DNA of 17,859 nt from JAEUMW01 sp039807745 (GTDB lineage Bacteria > Pseudomonadota > Gammaproteobacteria > Burkholderiales > JAEUMW01). Where the stretch lies: assembly GCA_039807745.1 (NCBI GenBank), contig JBDHRV010000072.1, positions 1 to 17,859 of the forward strand, given 5' to 3'. A model generated the notes under the pieces. It was not told where the DNA came from. It ran no database searches and worked only from the letters and a program-made list of their open reading frames with translations. The first letter of the stretch is position 1, and every line of letters starts with the position of its first letter. Shown piece after piece: positions 1 to 7,392 of this stretch. The translations under genes and the position numbers were made by a program.

Positions 1-173
1 TCGTTCTTGGGCGAGCCGAGACCCGGGACGGGGGTGGTGCCGACCACGTCCACCTGCGGTGCTTCGAGCATTCGGCGTTCGTCCGCTGCGAGCGATGGGG
101 CTATCGGTGGGAGAACGATGGCGGTGCCGAGAACGAGGCCGAACGACCGCAGTGGGGCGAGGCGCGAGCGCAT
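1..173 (-). CDS. TonB-dependent receptor, N-terminal fragment (gene runs off the left edge)
   Basis: Only the first 57 codons are in the window. The start is the ATG at 173-171, backed by an AGGGAG Shine-Dalgarno six bases upstream. Residues 1-30 form a Sec signal peptide: basic MRSR, a hydrophobic stretch, then SLAAD as the likely cleavage region. The mature start reads VDVVGTTPVPGLG. This resembles the short segment (VEVVGTTPLPG-like) that opens the plug domain in many proteobacterial TonB-dependent outer-membrane receptors. From family knowledge such proteins import siderophores, cofactors or metal complexes using the proton motive force through TonB-ExbBD; the substrate cannot be told from this fragment. 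It lies downstream of, and on the same strand as, the NarL-type two-component system, which could regulate it. The call rests on a short segment, so the family is likely but not certain. Confidence 0.72.
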   Translation of the reverse strand, partial: MRSRLAPLRSFGLVLGTAIVLPPIAPSLAADERRMLEAPQVDVVGTTPVPGLGSPKN

Positions 174-178
174 GCAGA

Positions 179-184
179 CTCCCT
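179..184 (-). promoter_or_regulatory. Ribosome binding site of the TonB-receptor fragment
   Basis: On the minus strand AGGGAG is followed by five bases and then ATG (173-171). It fixes the start of a gene whose body is otherwise outside the window. Confidence 0.6.
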
Positions 185-278
185 GTTCGAAATGTTGTCG
201 GTAGCCCGGCACCCATCGTGGGGTATCCGAGAAGGCTTATCGCCGGCGCAATCTAGCAGATGCGCCCGTCATCGCACC

Positions 279-293
279 CGGGAAAATTTCCCG
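279..293. promoter_or_regulatory. 15-bp dyad CGGGAAAATTTCCCG, candidate operator
   Basis: The two arms CGGGAAA and TTTCCCG are perfect inverted repeats around a single central A. The dyad ends 106 bp upstream of the TonB-receptor start codon. No T-run follows on either strand, so an intrinsic terminator is unlikely. A sister 15-mer differing at two positions lies at 574-588. The binding protein is unknown; the adjacent NarL-type regulator is one candidate by proximity only. Confidence 0.4.
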
Positions 294-314
294 ATCGCAT
301 GCGCTGGCGCGCGC

Positions 315-452
315 TCAAGGCGAGCTCGGTGGCTCCGACGGGTGCCGGTTCGGCAGGAAGAAATGGATCATTCCCAGCAGCAGGAGGAGGGCGACAGCGA
401 CGGCGACGGGTGCCAGCAGCAGTTGGACAACGAACAGCAAACGCGGGTCCAC
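315..452 (-). CDS. Possible 45-aa single-pass membrane peptide
   Basis: I do not recognise this protein. Read from GTG at 452-450 it encodes 45 residues: a short N-terminus (MDPRLL), a long hydrophobic run of leucine, valine and alanine at about residues 5-31, then a polar proline-rich tail ending in PPSSP. A GAAGG Shine-Dalgarno-like sequence lies nine bases upstream of the GTG. The frame also opens at an ATG at 497, but that start lies inside the terminator hairpin at 477-507, so the GTG fits better. It sits between the response-regulator terminator and the TonB receptor, on the same strand. It could be a small membrane protein accompanying the receptor or a chance open frame in GC-rich DNA. 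Its hydrophobic composition is the main argument for it being real. Confidence 0.33.
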   Translation of the reverse strand: MDPRLLFVVQLLLAPVAVAVALLLLLGMIHFFLPNRHPSEPPSSP

Positions 453-476
453 GGTGACAGACCTTCGGGGGCGGAG

Positions 477-507
477 AAAAAAGCGCCGCCCAAGCATCCG
501 GCGGCGC
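477..507 (-). terminator. Intrinsic terminator after the NarL-type regulator
   Basis: On the minus strand the arms GCGCCGCC and GGCGGCGC form an 8-bp perfect stem around a 9-base loop, followed by TTTTTT. It lies about 98 bases past the stop codon of the response regulator at 605. Confidence 0.8.
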
Positions 508-573
508 GCCTGTCTTCGGGTTCAGTGTGCACCTCGGTGGCCGACGAGGCACGGGAGAATCTCGCGCGATCCG

Positions 574-588
574 CGGGAAAAACTCCCG
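574..588. promoter_or_regulatory. 15-bp near-dyad CGGGAAAAACTCCCG
   Basis: The arms CGGGA and TCCCG flank a five-base centre. The sequence differs from the dyad at 279-293 at only two of fifteen positions. It lies 16 bp beyond the stop codon of the NarL-type regulator. It could be a second site for the same protein, or a weak hairpin in the 3' end of that transcript. Confidence 0.35.
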
Positions 589-604
589 GTCGGGACGACA
601 GGTG

Positions 605-1249
605 TTACTCGACGACCAGCCCGTAGCGCAGCGCGACGCGATGCAGGTCGACGGCGGTCGTGATGCCGAGCTTCTGCTTGATCTGGGTGGCGTGATTTGC
701 CACTGTCTTGGCACTCACGTAGAGCACTTCGGCGATCTGCTCCGCGGTTTTTCCAGCGGCCAGCAGACGGAAGATCTCGAACTCCCGCGGTGTCAGCACG
801 CTCAAGGGGTCGCGCTCGCCCGCCACGCTCTCCATGGCGAGTTGCTGCGCCATTTCCGCGGACAGGAAGCTGCGTCCGGCCGCGATCGCTCGCACCGCCT
901 CGACCAGCACCTCGGGCGCGCTCGTCTTCGTGACGTAGCCGCACGCGCCGGCCCGCATCGCCTGCTGCGCAAAGGCAGCGGTCTCGTGCATGCTGAAGAC
1001 GAGGATGCGGGCCATCGGATGACGCCCGACGATGCGGCGGATCGCTTCCAGACCGCCCATGCCCGCCATGGAGAGATCCATCACGACGACGTCGGGTTGG
1101 CGGTCGCCGAAGAGGCGATAGGCCTCGTCTCCGCTGGCGGCCTCGGCCACGACACGAATGCCCGACATCTGCTCCAGCAGCCGACGAAACCCGGCGCGCA
1201 CGATGGCGTGGTCGTCGACGAGCAGGACCGTGATCTCGGCCAACGTCAT
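605..1249 (-). CDS. NarL/LuxR-type response regulator
   Basis: This 214-aa protein is a two-domain transcription factor of the usual length for the NarL/FixJ class. The receiver domain (about 5-122) shows the acidic pair D12-D13, the phospho-acceptor D58 in VVVMDLSM, the switch residue S86 and the conserved K108. The C-terminal LuxR-type helix-turn-helix (about 148-214) contains LTPREFEIFRLLAAGKT and the recognition region VSAKTVANHATQIKQKLG. The ATG at 1249 overlaps the kinase TGA by one base (TGATG), and GGAG lies eight bases upstream within the kinase end. Its partner is therefore the kinase immediately upstream. An intrinsic terminator follows at 477-507. Targets are not visible; candidates are its own operon, through the operator-like repeats at 2653-2690, and the TonB receptor. 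Confidence 0.93.
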   Translation of the reverse strand: MTLAEITVLLVDDHAIVRAGFRRLLEQMSGIRVVAEAASGDEAYRLFGDRQPDVVVMDLSMAGMGGLEAIRRIVGRHPMARILVFSMHETAAFAQQAMRAGACGYVTKTSAPEVLVEAVRAIAAGRSFLSAEMAQQLAMESVAGERDPLSVLTPREFEIFRLLAAGKTAEQIAEVLYVSAKTVANHATQIKQKLGITTAVDLHRVALRYGLVVE

Positions 1250-2580
1250 CACACGCTCTCCATCTCGGCGAGCGGCAGCTCGACGGTCAGCGTAACGCCG
1301 TGGTCGCGGCGGCTCGCGATGCGCATGACCCCGCCCAGCGACTCCACGCGCTCGAACATGCCCGGAAGTCCGAAGCCGCCATCGTGCAGGTCGCGCTCCA
1401 TGCCGATGCCGTCGTCCTGCACCTCCACGGTGAGGGTAGCGCCCCGGTGCACGCGAACTTCGATGCGGCGCGCGCGGGCGTGACGCGCGGCGTTGGTGAG
1501 CGCTTCCTGCACGACCCGGTACACCGTGATGTTGAGCGCTTCGCCGACCTGATCCAGCGAGCCGCCGATCGTGAGCTCGCAGACGGTGCCCGGATTGCGC
1601 TGGCGCCAGACATTCACCAGTTCGCGCAGCGCTTCCTCGAGACCGAGACTGTCCAGGGTTTCCGCATGCAGCCGCTGCAGCATGCTGCGGACGAGGTCCA
1701 TGATGTGGCGGGTGACGCCCACGATCGCCTCGGCGCTCTCGCGCGGCGCGGGCTTGCCGGCCTTGGCCGCGTTCAGGATTGCAGCACCGTCCATGAGGAT
1801 GCCGGTGAGGCACTGTCCCAGCTCATCGTGCAGTTCGCGCGCGAGGCTGCGTCGTTCCTCCTCCTGCACCTTGATCAGCTGCTGTGCGAGCCGCCGGTTC
1901 TGGTTCACGCTCGCCTGCAGATTGTCCATCATGCGATTGAATGTCGATGCGATGCGTGACAGTTCTGGCAGCGTGAGCGGCGGCATCCGTGTGGCGAGAT
2001 TGCCCCGTTCGATCTGGTTCAGCGCGCCGAGGATCTTGGTCACCGGCGCAAGCGCACGCCCGACCACCCAGTACACGAGTGCGTTCGTCACGAGGAAGAT
2101 CACCGCCGCGAGCTGCATGAGGCCTGTTGCGTCCTTCCACACCTCATCCACCTCGAAGGAGGGATCCGGTTTGACCACCAGCGTGCCGGCCGTCTTGCCG
2201 TGGACCGAGACCGTGCGGCGAATCGGCGCCACGCCGCGGCCGAGCGCCCCGACGAGGTTCGCGAACCAGCCAGGGGCGGACGACGCGGACGCCACGCCCG
2301 GTTGGTTCGACTCCAGGGTGCGACCCTGGAGGTCGTAGAACTCGATACTCAAGTGACGTACTTCGCCCAACGCCGCGAGATCGAATCGCGGCGCACCGGC
2401 ATTGGCCAGCGTGGCGCGTGCGAGCTCCGCATCGAGAAAATGCAGCGCCAGGTTCGCGGTCGATTCGATCTCCGCCTGCACGTCGCGCTGTGCTTCGCGC
2501 ACGAGGAACACGCTGCTCGCCAGGAAGATGAGCGCGAGCACGACGGTGATCACCAGGTTGAGGCGGAGCTTCAAGCTCAT
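1249..2580 (-). CDS. NarX/UhpB-class sensor histidine kinase (HisKA_3)
   Basis: The 443-aa protein is an inner-membrane sensor kinase. A first transmembrane helix lies at about 8-27, a periplasmic sensor region at about 28-152, and a second transmembrane helix at about 153-174. A HAMP linker (about 175-228) follows, then the HisKA_3 dimerisation domain with the phospho-acceptor H251 in RELHDELGQ. The ATPase domain shows N363 in the N box (EALTNAARHA), DDGIGM at 389-394 and GFGLPGM at 402-408. It would autophosphorylate H251 and pass the phosphate to D58 of the overlapping response regulator. The ligand is unknown. The sensor region is short and I recognise no named domain in it. A TATAAT box lies 39 bases upstream of the ATG. 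The Shine-Dalgarno is poor, so the start rests on the transmembrane helix beginning right after MSLKLR. Confidence 0.9.
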   Translation of the reverse strand: MSLKLRLNLVITVVLALIFLASSVFLVREAQRDVQAEIESTANLALHFLDAELARATLANAGAPRFDLAALGEVRHLSIEFYDLQGRTLESNQPGVASASSAPGWFANLVGALGRGVAPIRRTVSVHGKTAGTLVVKPDPSFEVDEVWKDATGLMQLAAVIFLVTNALVYWVVGRALAPVTKILGALNQIERGNLATRMPPLTLPELSRIASTFNRMMDNLQASVNQNRRLAQQLIKVQEEERRSLARELHDELGQCLTGILMDGAAILNAAKAGKPAPRESAEAIVGVTRHIMDLVRSMLQRLHAETLDSLGLEEALRELVNVWRQRNPGTVCELTIGGSLDQVGEALNITVYRVVQEALTNAARHARARRIEVRVHRGATLTVEVQDDGIGMERDLHDGGFGLPGMFERVESLGGVMRIASRRDHGVTLTVELPLAEMESV

Positions 2581-2618
2581 CGCGGGACCGCCGCGCGAAC
2601 GGCGCTTGTTTGCGTTCG

Positions 2619-2624
2619 ATTATA
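2619..2624 (-). promoter_or_regulatory. Probable -10 box (TATAAT) of the HisKA_3 kinase operon
   Basis: On the minus strand a perfect TATAAT sits in CCCTATAATCG, 39 bases upstream of the kinase ATG. There is no good TTGACA 16-18 bases further upstream, which suggests a promoter that needs an activator. The inverted repeats at 2653-2690 lie where an activator would bind, roughly -41 to -78. Confidence 0.55.
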
Positions 2625-2652
2625 GGGCGGTTTTGCCCCACCTCGCGGCCAT

Positions 2653-2690
2653 CTGGTTCCAGTGAACCAGCACCTGGCTGCGAGGAACCA
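2653..2690. promoter_or_regulatory. Inverted plus direct repeat, candidate operator (CTGGTTC / GAACCAG / GAACCA)
   Basis: CTGGTTC (2653-2659) and GAACCAG (2664-2670) are perfect 7-bp inverted arms around CAGT. A third half-site, GAACCA, lies at 2685-2690, exactly 21 bp (two helical turns) from the second. The set lies just upstream of the TATAAT box at 2619-2624. Autoregulation by the NarL-type regulator is a plausible but untested reading. Confidence 0.45.
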
Positions 2691-2746
2691 CTGCGCGGTG
2701 CGGGGCCATTCCCGCACACCCTCTTGACCGTCACGCCGAATCGCTG

Positions 2747-2779
2747 AAAAAACAAAGGCCGGACCTATACGGCCCGGCC
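2747..2779 (-). terminator. Intrinsic terminator of the mdtABC-oprM operon
   Basis: On the minus strand GGCCGGGCC and GGTCCGGCC pair as a 9-bp stem (one G-U) around GTATA. This is followed by TTTGTTTTTT, about 82 bases past the oprM stop. Confidence 0.85.
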
Positions 2780-2860
2780 CGAACGTTCAGCCCTAGACGA
2801 AGCTTGAACAATGGCGAGGGGCATCGTGCGCAATCGCCGTGCCACGCGCCGTGCCCGTCC

Positions 2861-4297
2861 TCACGGCAGGAGGTTCGCGGACTTGGGGAGCTCGGACGCG
2901 TCCCAGCCGCCGCCCAAGGCCTTCACCAGCAGTACGCTCGCGGTCAGCCGCTGACCGAGGATGCCGACCGAGGTCCGCTCGTTGTTGAGCGCCACGGTTT
3001 GGACCGCCACCACGTTCAGGTAGCTGACGATGCCCGCCTTGTACTGGTTCAGGGTGAGCTCCACCGATTGGCGCGCGGCCGCCACGGCCTCGGCCTGCAC
3101 GGCGGCCTCTTCCTCCAGGATGCGCAGGGCGGCGAGGTTGTCCTCGACTTCCTGGAATCCGGCAAGCACCGTCTGGCGATAGGCCGCGACGTTGCCGTCG
3201 TAGGCGGCGCGTGCCTGGGCGGTGACGCCGCTGCGTAGACCGCCGTCGAACAGGACCTGGGCGAGGGCGGCGCCGACCGACCAGTAGCGGCTCGGCACCG
3301 AGAGCCAGGTCGCACTGTCGGTACTGCGGAAACCGCCGGCGGCGGAGAGCGTGAGGGTGGGGTAGAAAGCGGCGATGGCGACACCGATCTGCGCGTTTGC
3401 CGCTGCCACGGAACGTTCCGCAGTGGCGATATCGGGCCTGCGCTCGAGCAGCTCGGATGGCACGCCCACCGGGATTCCTGGTGGCACGACCGCGAGCGGT
3501 GCCGGCGCGATCGAGAACCTCTCCGGCGGTTCGCCCATGAGCACGGCGATCGCATGCTCGAGCGCGGAGCGCTGCACCCCGATCTCGATGGCCTGGGCCT
3601 GGGTGCTCTTGAGCTGGGTCAGCGCCTGGACGACATCGACCTTCGCCGCCACGCCGGCAGCGTAGCGATTCCGCGTGAGCTCGAGCGAGCGCTCGTAGGC
3701 CGCCACGGTATCGTCGAGGAGCTTCTTCTGGGCGTCGGCGATCCGCAGCAGGAAGTAGTTCTGCGCGAGTGTTGCCTGTGCCGACAGCCGCGCCGATTCG
3801 AGACTGGCTGCACTCGCCTGGGCGCTCGCTTCGCTCGACTCGACGGCACGCCGCACGCTGCCCCACAGGTCGGGTTCCCAGCTCGCGTTCACGGGGAGGT
3901 TGTAGGTGGTCACCGGCCGCGTCGTGCTCGGCGCGTTGGGCAGGTTCGGCGACTGGCTGCGAACGGTCGAAACGCCGCCGCTGAGGGTCGGGAAGTAGCC
4001 CGCCCGCGCCTGCTGGACCAGGGCCTGGGCGCCTCGAAACTGCGCCTCGGCGGCCAGGATGTTCTGGTTCGAGATGTTGACCCGCTCGATGAGCGCGTCA
4101 AGCTCCGGATCGCCGAAGATCTCCCACCATTTGCCCCGGCTCAGGTCGTCGCGGGGTTGCGCCGGCTTCCAGGCGCCGGCCTCCTTGTAGCCGTCCGGTG
4201 TCGGCGCGGAGGGGCGAACGTAGTCGGGACCGACCGTGCAACCGGGCAGCAGCAACGCCGCGGTGGTCAGCCAGGCGAGCCATTGCGGGCGATTCAT
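2861..4297 (-). CDS. oprM: Outer-membrane efflux lipoprotein, OprM/NodT family
   Basis: The 478-aa protein is the outer-membrane channel of the tripartite pump, of normal family length. A lipoprotein signal peptide ends in the lipobox LLPGC, giving an acylated C20. Next come the typical VGPDYVRPSAPTP and KWWEIFGDPELDALI (about 57-70). Two outer-membrane-efflux-protein repeats follow, rich in the coiled-coil helices of the periplasmic barrel; ELLERRPDIATAERSVAAANAQIGVA marks the second. It is expected to trimerise and dock to MdtA. The ATG at 4297 overlaps the mdtC stop as ATGA, with GGAG seven bases upstream. It occupies the place held by OpmB in Pseudomonas MuxABC-OpmB; in E. coli the TolC partner is encoded elsewhere. 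The exact gene symbol is a family label. Confidence 0.93.
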   Translation of the reverse strand: MNRPQWLAWLTTAALLLPGCTVGPDYVRPSAPTPDGYKEAGAWKPAQPRDDLSRGKWWEIFGDPELDALIERVNISNQNILAAEAQFRGAQALVQQARAGYFPTLSGGVSTVRSQSPNLPNAPSTTRPVTTYNLPVNASWEPDLWGSVRRAVESSEASAQASAASLESARLSAQATLAQNYFLLRIADAQKKLLDDTVAAYERSLELTRNRYAAGVAAKVDVVQALTQLKSTQAQAIEIGVQRSALEHAIAVLMGEPPERFSIAPAPLAVVPPGIPVGVPSELLERRPDIATAERSVAAANAQIGVAIAAFYPTLTLSAAGGFRSTDSATWLSVPSRYWSVGAALAQVLFDGGLRSGVTAQARAAYDGNVAAYRQTVLAGFQEVEDNLAALRILEEEAAVQAEAVAAARQSVELTLNQYKAGIVSYLNVVAVQTVALNNERTSVGILGQRLTASVLLVKALGGGWDASELPKSANLLP

Positions 4298-7200
4298 CGC
4301 GCGGCTCCGTGCGCGGGGCCCGGGCGCTGCCGCCACAGGCGCTGCGCCCACAGCCGGAAACGGTCGAGGTAGAGGTAGACCACCGGGGTCGTGTAGAGCG
4401 TCAGGATCTGGCTCACGATCAGGCCGCCGACGATGGCGATGCCGAGCGGGCGCCGCAGTTCCGCGCCGTCGCCGCTGCCGAGCGCGAGCGGCAGCGCGCC
4501 GAGCAGGGCGGCCAGAGTCGTCATCATGATCGGGCGAAAGCGCAGCAGGCAGGCCTCGAAGATCGCCTGCTCCGGATGCTTGCCCTGTTCGCGCTCGGCG
4601 CCGAGCGCGAAGTCGACCATCATGATGGCGTTCTTCTTCACCAGACCGATCAGCAGGAAGACGCCGATCAGCGCGATCACGCTGAACTCCGTCCCGGTCA
4701 GCAGCAGCGCGAGCAGCGCGCCGACCCCGGCCGAGGGCAGCGTCGACAGGATGGTCAGCGGATGCACGAGGCTTTCGTAGAGAACGCCGAGCACGATATA
4801 GACGGCGACGAGCGCGGCGACGATGAGCCACGGCTGGGCATCGACCGATTGCTGGAACACCTTGCCCGTGGCCTGCTGGCTGCCCTGAATCGTCGTCGGC
4901 AGGCCGATGCGCGCGGTCGTGGCATCGATCGCCTGCACGGCCTGCGAGAGCGCGACCCCCGGGGCGAGATTGAAGGATATGGTGGTCGCCGCGAACTGTG
5001 CCTGGTGGTTGACGGCAAGCGGCGCGGTCGCGAGCTCGTAGCGGGCGAACGCCGACAGCGGCACCAGCACGCCGGACGTGGCGCGGGCATAGATCCCCGC
5101 CAGCGCGTCGGGACCCTGGGCATACTGCGGTGCCACTTCCATCACCACCCGATACTGGTTGCGCGTCGAATAGATGGTCGACACCTGCGACTGGCCGAAC
5201 GCATTGCCGAGCGCGGAGGTGATCGCATCGGCCGTCACGCCCATGCGCGCGGCGGTCGGGCGGTCGATGACGAGCGCGGTCTCGAGGCCGCGCACCTCCT
5301 GGTCGGAATCGACGTCGGTGAGCTCCGGAACGCTCTGCAGGGCGTCCTGCAGCTTGAGCGTCCAGGTCCGAAGCTGCGGCACGTCGTCGCCCTGAAGGGT
5401 GTATTGAAAGGTGCCGCTCGACTGCCGCCCGCCGGCGCGGACGTCCTGCATCGGCCTGAGGAAGAGTCGCGCGCCCGGCTGATTGGCAAGCCGTGCACGC
5501 AGGCGCTCGATCACCTGCTCGGAGGATTCGCGGCGCTGCGCGAGCGGCTTCAGCTGCACGAACATCATGCCGGCGTTGCGCTGTCCGCCGCCCGTGAAGG
5601 CGGTCACGTTCTGCACCGCGGGGTCTGCGTGCACGATCTCGGCGAAGTCCGCCACCTTCTGGCGCATCGCCTGGAACGAGATGCTCTGGTCGGCGCGGAT
5701 CCAGCCCATGAGTCGCCCGGTGTCCTGCTGCGGGATGAAGCCCTTGGGGATCGCGACATACAGGTACACGTTCAGGGCGATGGTCGCCGCGAGCAGCAGC
5801 ATCATGAAGCGGCCGTGGCGCAGCGACCACGCGAGGCTCGCGCGGTAGCCGGCGAGCAGCCACTCGAAGACGCGTTCGCCGGCGCGGTAGAACGGACCGC
5901 GCGCCCGGTCCCGTCCGGGGGTGAGCAGCCGCGCGCACATCATCGGAGTGGCGGTCAGCGAGACCACCAGCGAAACCAGCACCGCCGCCGACAGCGTGAC
6001 CGCGAACTCCCGAAAGAGCCGGCCCACGATGCCGCCCATGAACAGCAACGGAATGAAGACGGCGACCAGCGACACGCTCATCGACAGGACGGTGAAGCCG
6101 ACCTCGCGCGTGCCGATCAGTGCCGCCCGCGCCGGGCTCGCTCCGGACTCGACGTGCCGCGAGACGTTCTCCAGCACGACGATGGCATCGTCGACGACGA
6201 AGCCCGCGGCCACGATCAGGGCCATCAGCGACAGATTGTTGAGGCTGAAGCCGGCGAGGTACATCACCGCGAAGGTCGCGATCAGCGACACCGGCACGGC
6301 CACCGTCGGGATCAGCGTCGCGCGCACATTGCGCAGAAACACGAACACGACCGCGACGACGAGCCCGATCGCGATCGCGAGGGTGCGTTCGACTTCGCGC
6401 AGCGAGGCGCGGATGGTCGAAGTGCGCTCCATCATGAGCTCGAGGTCGATCGCGGCGGGAATCGATGCGTGCAGGAAGGGCAGGAGCTCGCTTACCCGTT
6501 CCACCGTCTCGATGATGTTGGCGCCGGGCTCGCGCGAGATCTGGAGGATCACCGCGGGCTTGCCGTTCGCGAGGCCGGCATTGCGCACGTCCTGCACCGA
6601 GTCGATCACCTCGGCGACGTCGGCAAGCCGCACCGGCGCGCCGTTGCGATACGCGATCACCAGCGGCCGGTACTGTGCCGCCGTCGTCGCCTGGTCGTTG
6701 GCGTAGATCGACCACTGGCGCTCGCCATCCTCGAGGAAGCCCTTGGGGCGATTGGCGTTGGCGGCCGCGAGCGCGGCGCGCACCTCGTCCAGGCCGATGC
6801 CGTGATGATTCAGCGCGGTCGGGTTGAGCTCGACGCGCACCGCCGGCAGCGAGCTGCCACCGACGCTCACCTGGCCGACGCCCTCGATTTGCGAGAGCTT
6901 CTGCGCCAGCACCGTGGATGCGACATCGTAGATCTGGCCGGGCGTGTAGAGATCGGAGGTGAGCGCCAGCACCATGATCGGCGCATCGGCGGGATTCATC
7001 TTGCGGTAGGTCGGATTGTTCGGCAGGCTCGTGGGAAGCTGCGCGCGTGCGGCGTTGATCGCGGCCTGCACGTCGTTCGCGGCGCTGTCGATGTCGCGTC
7101 CCAGGTCGAACTGCAGCGTGATGCGGGTGCTGCCCTGGGTCGACCACGAAGTGATCTCGTTGATGCCCGCGATGCGGCCCAACTGGCGCTCGAGCGGTGT

Positions 7201-7392
7201 GGCCACCGTCCCGGCCATGACCTCGGGGCTCGCGCCGGGCAGCGCAGCCGTCACCGAGATGGTCGGGAATTCGACCTGCGGCAGCGGTGCCACCGGCAGC
7301 AGCAGATAGCCGACGGCGCCGGAGATGACGAGCGCCAGCATCAGCAGCGTGGTCGCCACCGGCCGGTCGATGAAGGGGGCGGACAGGTTCAT
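4294..7392 (-). CDS. mdtC: RND efflux transporter, MdtC-like subunit
   Basis: This 1032-aa protein is an inner-membrane resistance-nodulation-division pump of full length. It opens with FIDRPVATTLLMLALVISG (first membrane helix). It keeps MdtC-type features such as PVAPLPQVEFPTISV, SLPAVRV and the periplasmic porter region. The proton-relay helix has D401-D402 in FVVDDAIVVLENVSRH, and a later helix has LVKKNAIMMVDFA with the relay lysine. GTREVGFTVLSMSVSLVAVF and LLFMGGIVGRLFREFAVTL also match MdtC. From E. coli work MdtB and MdtC assemble into a mixed trimer in which the two subunits are not equivalent. Both stop/start junctions are ATGA overlaps, so translation is probably coupled to mdtB; no strong Shine-Dalgarno precedes this start. 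Substrates cannot be read from sequence; bile salts, novobiocin and similar compounds are known for E. coli MdtABC. Confidence 0.93.
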   Translation of the reverse strand: MNLSAPFIDRPVATTLLMLALVISGAVGYLLLPVAPLPQVEFPTISVTAALPGASPEVMAGTVATPLERQLGRIAGINEITSWSTQGSTRITLQFDLGRDIDSAANDVQAAINAARAQLPTSLPNNPTYRKMNPADAPIMVLALTSDLYTPGQIYDVASTVLAQKLSQIEGVGQVSVGGSSLPAVRVELNPTALNHHGIGLDEVRAALAAANANRPKGFLEDGERQWSIYANDQATTAAQYRPLVIAYRNGAPVRLADVAEVIDSVQDVRNAGLANGKPAVILQISREPGANIIETVERVSELLPFLHASIPAAIDLELMMERTSTIRASLREVERTLAIAIGLVVAVVFVFLRNVRATLIPTVAVPVSLIATFAVMYLAGFSLNNLSLMALIVAAGFVVDDAIVVLENVSRHVESGASPARAALIGTREVGFTVLSMSVSLVAVFIPLLFMGGIVGRLFREFAVTLSAAVLVSLVVSLTATPMMCARLLTPGRDRARGPFYRAGERVFEWLLAGYRASLAWSLRHGRFMMLLLAATIALNVYLYVAIPKGFIPQQDTGRLMGWIRADQSISFQAMRQKVADFAEIVHADPAVQNVTAFTGGGQRNAGMMFVQLKPLAQRRESSEQVIERLRARLANQPGARLFLRPMQDVRAGGRQSSGTFQYTLQGDDVPQLRTWTLKLQDALQSVPELTDVDSDQEVRGLETALVIDRPTAARMGVTADAITSALGNAFGQSQVSTIYSTRNQYRVVMEVAPQYAQGPDALAGIYARATSGVLVPLSAFARYELATAPLAVNHQAQFAATTISFNLAPGVALSQAVQAIDATTARIGLPTTIQGSQQATGKVFQQSVDAQPWLIVAALVAVYIVLGVLYESLVHPLTILSTLPSAGVGALLALLLTGTEFSVIALIGVFLLIGLVKKNAIMMVDFALGAEREQGKHPEQAIFEACLLRFRPIMMTTLAALLGALPLALGSGDGAELRRPLGIAIVGGLIVSQILTLYTTPVVYLYLDRFRLWAQRLWRQRPGPAHGAAR

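Noticed and set aside
605..1813. Minus-strand frame of 402 codons ending as the NarL-type regulator
   Set aside because: The upstream half is an out-of-frame reading of the kinase. The ATG at 1249 begins the receiver domain and overlaps the kinase stop.
2861..7147. Minus-strand frame of 1428 codons that looks like a giant fusion ending in OprM
   Set aside because: The upstream two-thirds is an out-of-frame reading of mdtC. The real oprM starts at 4297 with a lipoprotein signal peptide and an ATGA overlap.
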